A stretch of 39,275 nt of DNA. Source: an uncultured Porphyromonadaceae bacterium. Its GTDB lineage: Bacteria > Bacteroidota > Bacteroidia > Bacteroidales > Muribaculaceae. This document shows, piece after piece, positions 36,319 to 39,275 of this stretch. The translations under genes and the position numbers were made by a program. A model generated the notes under the pieces. The model was not told where the DNA came from. It was given only the letters and a program-made list of their open reading frames with translations, and made no database searches. Location: NCBI GenBank assembly GCA_947177145.1, contig CAMWTL010000003.1:1-39275 (forward strand), written 5' to 3'. How positions within the stretch are numbered: position 1 is the stretch's first letter; each line of letters begins with the position of its first letter.

Positions 36319-36345
36319 AAAAGCGGGACATGGGTCCCGCTTTTT
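36319..36345 (+). terminator. Rho-independent terminator after the skp pair
   Basis: AAAAGCGGGAC-ATGG-GTCCCGCTTTTT. Confidence 0.9.
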
Positions 36346-36396
36346 CTAATCCTGCTTATCAGTAATATTTCTTAATATCGTAATTCCATTCCTACT

Positions 36397-37230
36397 GTGG
36401 CTATCCCCAACATGAAGATCGGCGTCTTTGATTCCGGATATGGCGGCTTGACAATCCTCAAGGAGATCCGTAACCGTATTCCTCAATACGATTATATATA
36501 TCTTGGCGACAATGCACGTGCTCCTTATGGCTCACGCTCTTTCGACATCGTTTATGATTTCACTTTGGAGGCGGTGAAAGCCTTGTTCGCACGTGGTTGT
36601 CAATTGGTGATTCTTGCCTGCAACACGGCCTCTGCAAAGGCACTCCGTTCCATACAGCAGATTGACCTTCCCGGTATGGATCCCACACGCCGCGTGTTGG
36701 GGGTGATACGTCCCACCATTGAGATTCTGCCCCGTCTTACCAAGACAGGACATATTGGTCTTCTCGCTACACGGGGCACCGTCGCCAGCCATTCATATGC
36801 TCTGGAAATGGAGAAGATAGCCCCTAAGATGAAGATAACGGAGCTTGCATGTCCTATGTGGGTGCCATTGGTGGAATGTAACGAGGCACAATCAGACGGT
36901 GCGGATTATTTTGTGAAGAAATACATATCGCAACTTATGGATATGGATCCGCTTATCGACACAATCGTATTGGGCTGCACCCACTACCCTATCCTGCTTC
37001 CCAAGATTCTTAAATATGCTCCAGATGAAGTACACGTCTTGGCACAAGGAGCACGTGTAGCGGAAAGTCTTGAAGACTACCTGCATCGCCACCCGGAGAT
37101 TGAAGGGAGAATAAGCCGTGGCGGCACTATCGAATATCTCACTACCGAAAGCACCGACAAATTCAATGCCCTCGCCTCCCTGTTTCTTGATGAGCCTGTA
37201 AAGTCAACCCGTATTACCTTATCCACCTGA
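36397..37230 (+). CDS. murI: Glutamate racemase (GTG 36397 or ATG 36412 start)
   Basis: MKIGVFDSGYGGLTILKEI, YIYLGDNARAPYGSRS, LVILACNTASAKAL, DTIVLGCTHYPIL. Confidence 0.96.
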   Translation: MAIPNMKIGVFDSGYGGLTILKEIRNRIPQYDYIYLGDNARAPYGSRSFDIVYDFTLEAVKALFARGCQLVILACNTASAKALRSIQQIDLPGMDPTRRVLGVIRPTIEILPRLTKTGHIGLLATRGTVASHSYALEMEKIAPKMKITELACPMWVPLVECNEAQSDGADYFVKKYISQLMDMDPLIDTIVLGCTHYPILLPKILKYAPDEVHVLAQGARVAESLEDYLHRHPEIEGRISRGGTIEYLTTESTDKFNALASLFLDEPVKSTRITLST

Positions 37231-37243
37231 TTGAATCAACTAA

Positions 37244-37507
37244 ATGAGTATGACCCTCGAAAATATATCTGCATTACCGACCGCAGAGGCAGTGGAAGCT
37301 CTTGACCTCTACATAGCTGCTCATCCCAATGAGGATGACGCATATACATTACGCGGTCTGCGGCATTGGGCACTGGGTCACCGTGCGAAGGCTATCAACG
37401 ATTATCTCAAAGCCATATCTATAAATCCGCAGAGTCGCGCAGTACAGGCATTAGCCAACGCCAACGCCATACTCGACTTCTACAACAAAGACCTCTACAA
37501 CCCCTGA
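37244..37507 (+). CDS. Small TPR-like protein
   Basis: AVEALDLYIAAHPNEDDAYTLRGLRHWALGHRAKAINDYLKAISINPQSRAV is TPR-like; follows murI by 13 nt. Confidence 0.75.
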   Translation: MSMTLENISALPTAEAVEALDLYIAAHPNEDDAYTLRGLRHWALGHRAKAINDYLKAISINPQSRAVQALANANAILDFYNKDLYNP

Positions 37508-37948
37508 TCAATGAGTCTCCCAAGGAAACTGCATATGTGAATAATAACTGAATGGAGAAGTAGCCACTCTGACGTTTGGACTTCCCGCAGCTCTTGAAGC
37601 AGCCCCGGCGGATTGAGAGCCGTAAAGCATTAAGGGACGTTCCTGTGCCCAACCACGGCTCTGATTGCGTACGTAAAGCTTACACAAGCCGCGAATCCCT
37701 GCCGTAGCCCGATGCACCTCAAGCAGGAGATCGGTCATACTCTCCACCTTATCTATCATAAATTCGATGACGGTTCTTGCCCCCATTGTAAGACGTGCAA
37801 AGATACGGTCGCCCTTACGGATCATCTTGGTTCGCATACTGTCCTTTCTCGGATTCACTTTATCCATCTCCTTCTCCTTATTTGTACGCAGTCTGCTCCA
37901 CTCCTTCTCCATCTTATCCAATTGTATCTCCTTGTTCATTCTATCCAT
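37508..37948 (-). CDS. Hypothetical charged protein, 146 aa
   Basis: ATG 37948 with upstream AAAGGAG Shine-Dalgarno on the minus strand; ends stop-to-stop with the TPR gene; TAATTTTG upstream. Confidence 0.65.
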   Translation of the reverse strand: MDRMNKEIQLDKMEKEWSRLRTNKEKEMDKVNPRKDSMRTKMIRKGDRIFARLTMGARTVIEFMIDKVESMTDLLLEVHRATAGIRGLCKLYVRNQSRGWAQERPLMLYGSQSAGAASRAAGSPNVRVATSPFSYYSHMQFPWETH

Positions 37949-38072
37949 AATGATTCTCCTTTTTCTTATCCTAATTTTATATTTTACTCCAGGCTATCCT
38001 CCCCTAAACCGAAATCCTACATTTTATTGGCTCCTAAACCGCTTTAGCAATGTGGATTTTGGAATTACAATG

Positions 38073-38080
38073 CAAAATTA
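38073..38080 (-). promoter_or_regulatory. Predicted -7 element (TAATTTTG on the minus strand) for the 146-aa ORF
   Basis: CAAAATTA on plus, about 125 nt upstream of ATG 37948. Confidence 0.45.
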
Positions 38081-38155
38081 GTCGGCATCACTGCCAAAAC
38101 TATGCAGTCATATGTTAAATAATGATTAAAGGAGCAGAATAAACAAAAAATTAGC

Positions 38156-38163
38156 TATCTTTG
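38156..38163 (+). promoter_or_regulatory. Predicted -7 element (TATCTTTG) of tRNA-Leu
   Basis: Exact TAnnTTTG match 37 nt before the tRNA 5' end. Confidence 0.5.
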
Positions 38164-38199
38164 CATCGAAAAGAAAAATTGTTCCATATGTATAGAGTT

Positions 38200-38284
38200 G
38201 CAGGAATGGTGGAATGGTAGACACGAAGGACTTAAAATCCTTTGGCCTTTACCGGCTGTGTGGGTTCGAGTCCCACTTCCTGTA
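38200..38284 (+). tRNA. tRNA-Leu (anticodon TAA), CCA not encoded
   Basis: GCAGGAA/TTCCTGT acceptor stem, anticodon arm AAGGA-CTTAAAA-TCCTT, T-loop GGGTTCGAGTCCC, long class II variable arm; 85 nt. Confidence 0.95.
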
Positions 38285-38289
38285 CTTTA

Positions 38290-38321
38290 AAAGGTTGGTA
38301 ATCTCACGATTGCCAACCTTT
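38290..38321 (+). terminator. Hairpin terminator after tRNA-Leu
   Basis: AAAGGTTGGTAATC-TCAC-GATTGCCAACCTTT, 14-bp stem with one wobble pair; short T-run. Confidence 0.8.
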
Positions 38322-38340
38322 AAAGTATTATGATTGCAAT

Positions 38341-39275
38341 ATGACCACATCTACACAGTCGCTTCTTGAGCAACGTCGCCTTCTTCAGATTGAATATGAC
38401 GCGGAAAAGGCAGCTTTCTCACAACTCACCGGAAGAATCGGTTTCTCACGCCTCGCTGAGCGTGGAAACGCCTGGCTGCGCATAAAGACAGGGCGCATAT
38501 ACTATAATTCACTGAATCAGAGAGTGCTCGAAGTTTTACGTACGGAAGACACCGACGTTGACCACAACTTTGAATTCGGACGACCCGTGGCGTTCTTTAC
38601 CTTATCCAATGAACTCGACGATAAGCCGGTGTTTCCCTTCACAGGCACTGTCAGCTATGTTGATGGCGACCGTATGATTGTGGCTATACCTGAATCTGCC
38701 GACACCACCCGTCTATCCTCGGCACCGATTGCAGGTGTGATGCTCTCCTTCGATGAGACCACCTACCGCACTATGTTTGAAGCGATAGATTACACTCTGA
38801 AAGCAAAAGGACGACTCGGACAACTTCGTGACCTTTTCTATTCCAAGCGGAAAGTGGGCGAGTTAGCCTTTGCGCCTATGCGCTTCCCTTATCTCAACAA
38901 GACACAGGAAGATGCGGTAAACAAGGTGCTCTATGCAAAGGATGTAGCTATTGTCCACGGACCTCCGGGAACAGGCAAGACCACCACACTCGTAGAGGCT
39001 ATCAACGAAACGTTACGGCGCGAGAGCCAGGTGCTCGTGTGCGCCCAAAGCAATATGGCAGTAGACTGGATTTGCGAGAAACTTGTAGACAGAGGCATAC
39101 ACGTGCTCCGCATCGGCAATCCGTCACGTGTGAACGATAAGATGCTCGGTTTCACATATGAACGACGTTTCGAGGCACATCCCGATTATCCTACCCTTTG
39201 GAGCATACGCAAAGCCATACGTGAACTGCAAGGAAACCGTAAGAACCGCACGGAGCAATGGCATCAGAAGATGGA
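38341..39275 (+). CDS. Superfamily I DNA/RNA helicase (UPF1/SMUBP2/IGHMBP2-like AAA domain), 3'-truncated by window end
   Basis: Open from ATG 38341 (MTTSTQSLLEQRRLLQIEYDAEKAAFSQL...); Walker A VHGPPGTGKTTTLVEAI, CAQSNMAVDWICEKL. Not in the ORF track because it runs off the window. Confidence 0.92.
   Translation, partial: MTTSTQSLLEQRRLLQIEYDAEKAAFSQLTGRIGFSRLAERGNAWLRIKTGRIYYNSLNQRVLEVLRTEDTDVDHNFEFGRPVAFFTLSNELDDKPVFPFTGTVSYVDGDRMIVAIPESADTTRLSSAPIAGVMLSFDETTYRTMFEAIDYTLKAKGRLGQLRDLFYSKRKVGELAFAPMRFPYLNKTQEDAVNKVLYAKDVAIVHGPPGTGKTTTLVEAINETLRRESQVLVCAQSNMAVDWICEKLVDRGIHVLRIGNPSRVNDKMLGFTYERRFEAHPDYPTLWSIRKAIRELQGNRKNRTEQWHQKM

Noticed and set aside
37712-38081. Plus ORFs 37712-38047 and 37767-38081
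   Set aside because: Antisense to the SD-bearing 146-aa ORF and extending into AT-rich promoter sequence; no independent support.
38200-38284. tRNA-Leu as an integration site for a mobile element
   Set aside because: No integrase nearby and no repeated tRNA 3' end in the window; the next gene is an ordinary helicase.
1-39275. CRISPR array, toxin-antitoxin, restriction-modification or retron
   Set aside because: No regularly spaced repeats, cas, RT, methyltransferase or recognisable TA pair seen in any frame.

Overview
Bacteroidales-type chromosomal window, possibly Muribaculaceae-like (inferred from family content and TAnnTTTG promoters, not from a search). It is mostly core and housekeeping genes: a 5'-truncated RND permease, rpsU, a XerC/D recombinase, an HPF/RaiA protein, mltG, a DUF4421-like protein, pnp, a thioredoxin-fold lipoprotein, a porin, SUI1/YciH, an AddA-like helicase-nuclease, a GldE/CorC-like protein, a PPTase, a Bax-inhibitor-1 protein, argS, HU, two tandem rhomboids, an EEP phosphatase, an M3 peptidase, ribD, a DUF6242-like protein, a DUF6089-like protein, uppS, bamA, two skp/ompH genes, murI, a TPR-like protein, a hypothetical ORF, tRNA-Leu(TAA) and a 3'-truncated SF1 helicase. 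I see no CRISPR array, prophage, IS element or classical defence island. The least explained part is about 19.2-20.0 kb, where two unlisted single-TM small ORFs (38 and 37 aa) sit between strong terminator hairpins with Bacteroidetes promoter-like elements. Other points worth a second look: an Arg/Gly/Asp/Asn-rich repeat tail on PNPase, an apparently shortened RibD reductase domain, a thioredoxin-fold lipoprotein without CXXC, perfect inverted repeats inside the -33/-7 spacers of the rpsU and gldE promoters, and a charged orphan ORF with a strong Shine-Dalgarno that ends stop-to-stop (TGATCA) against its neighbour. I found no convincing new multigene system.
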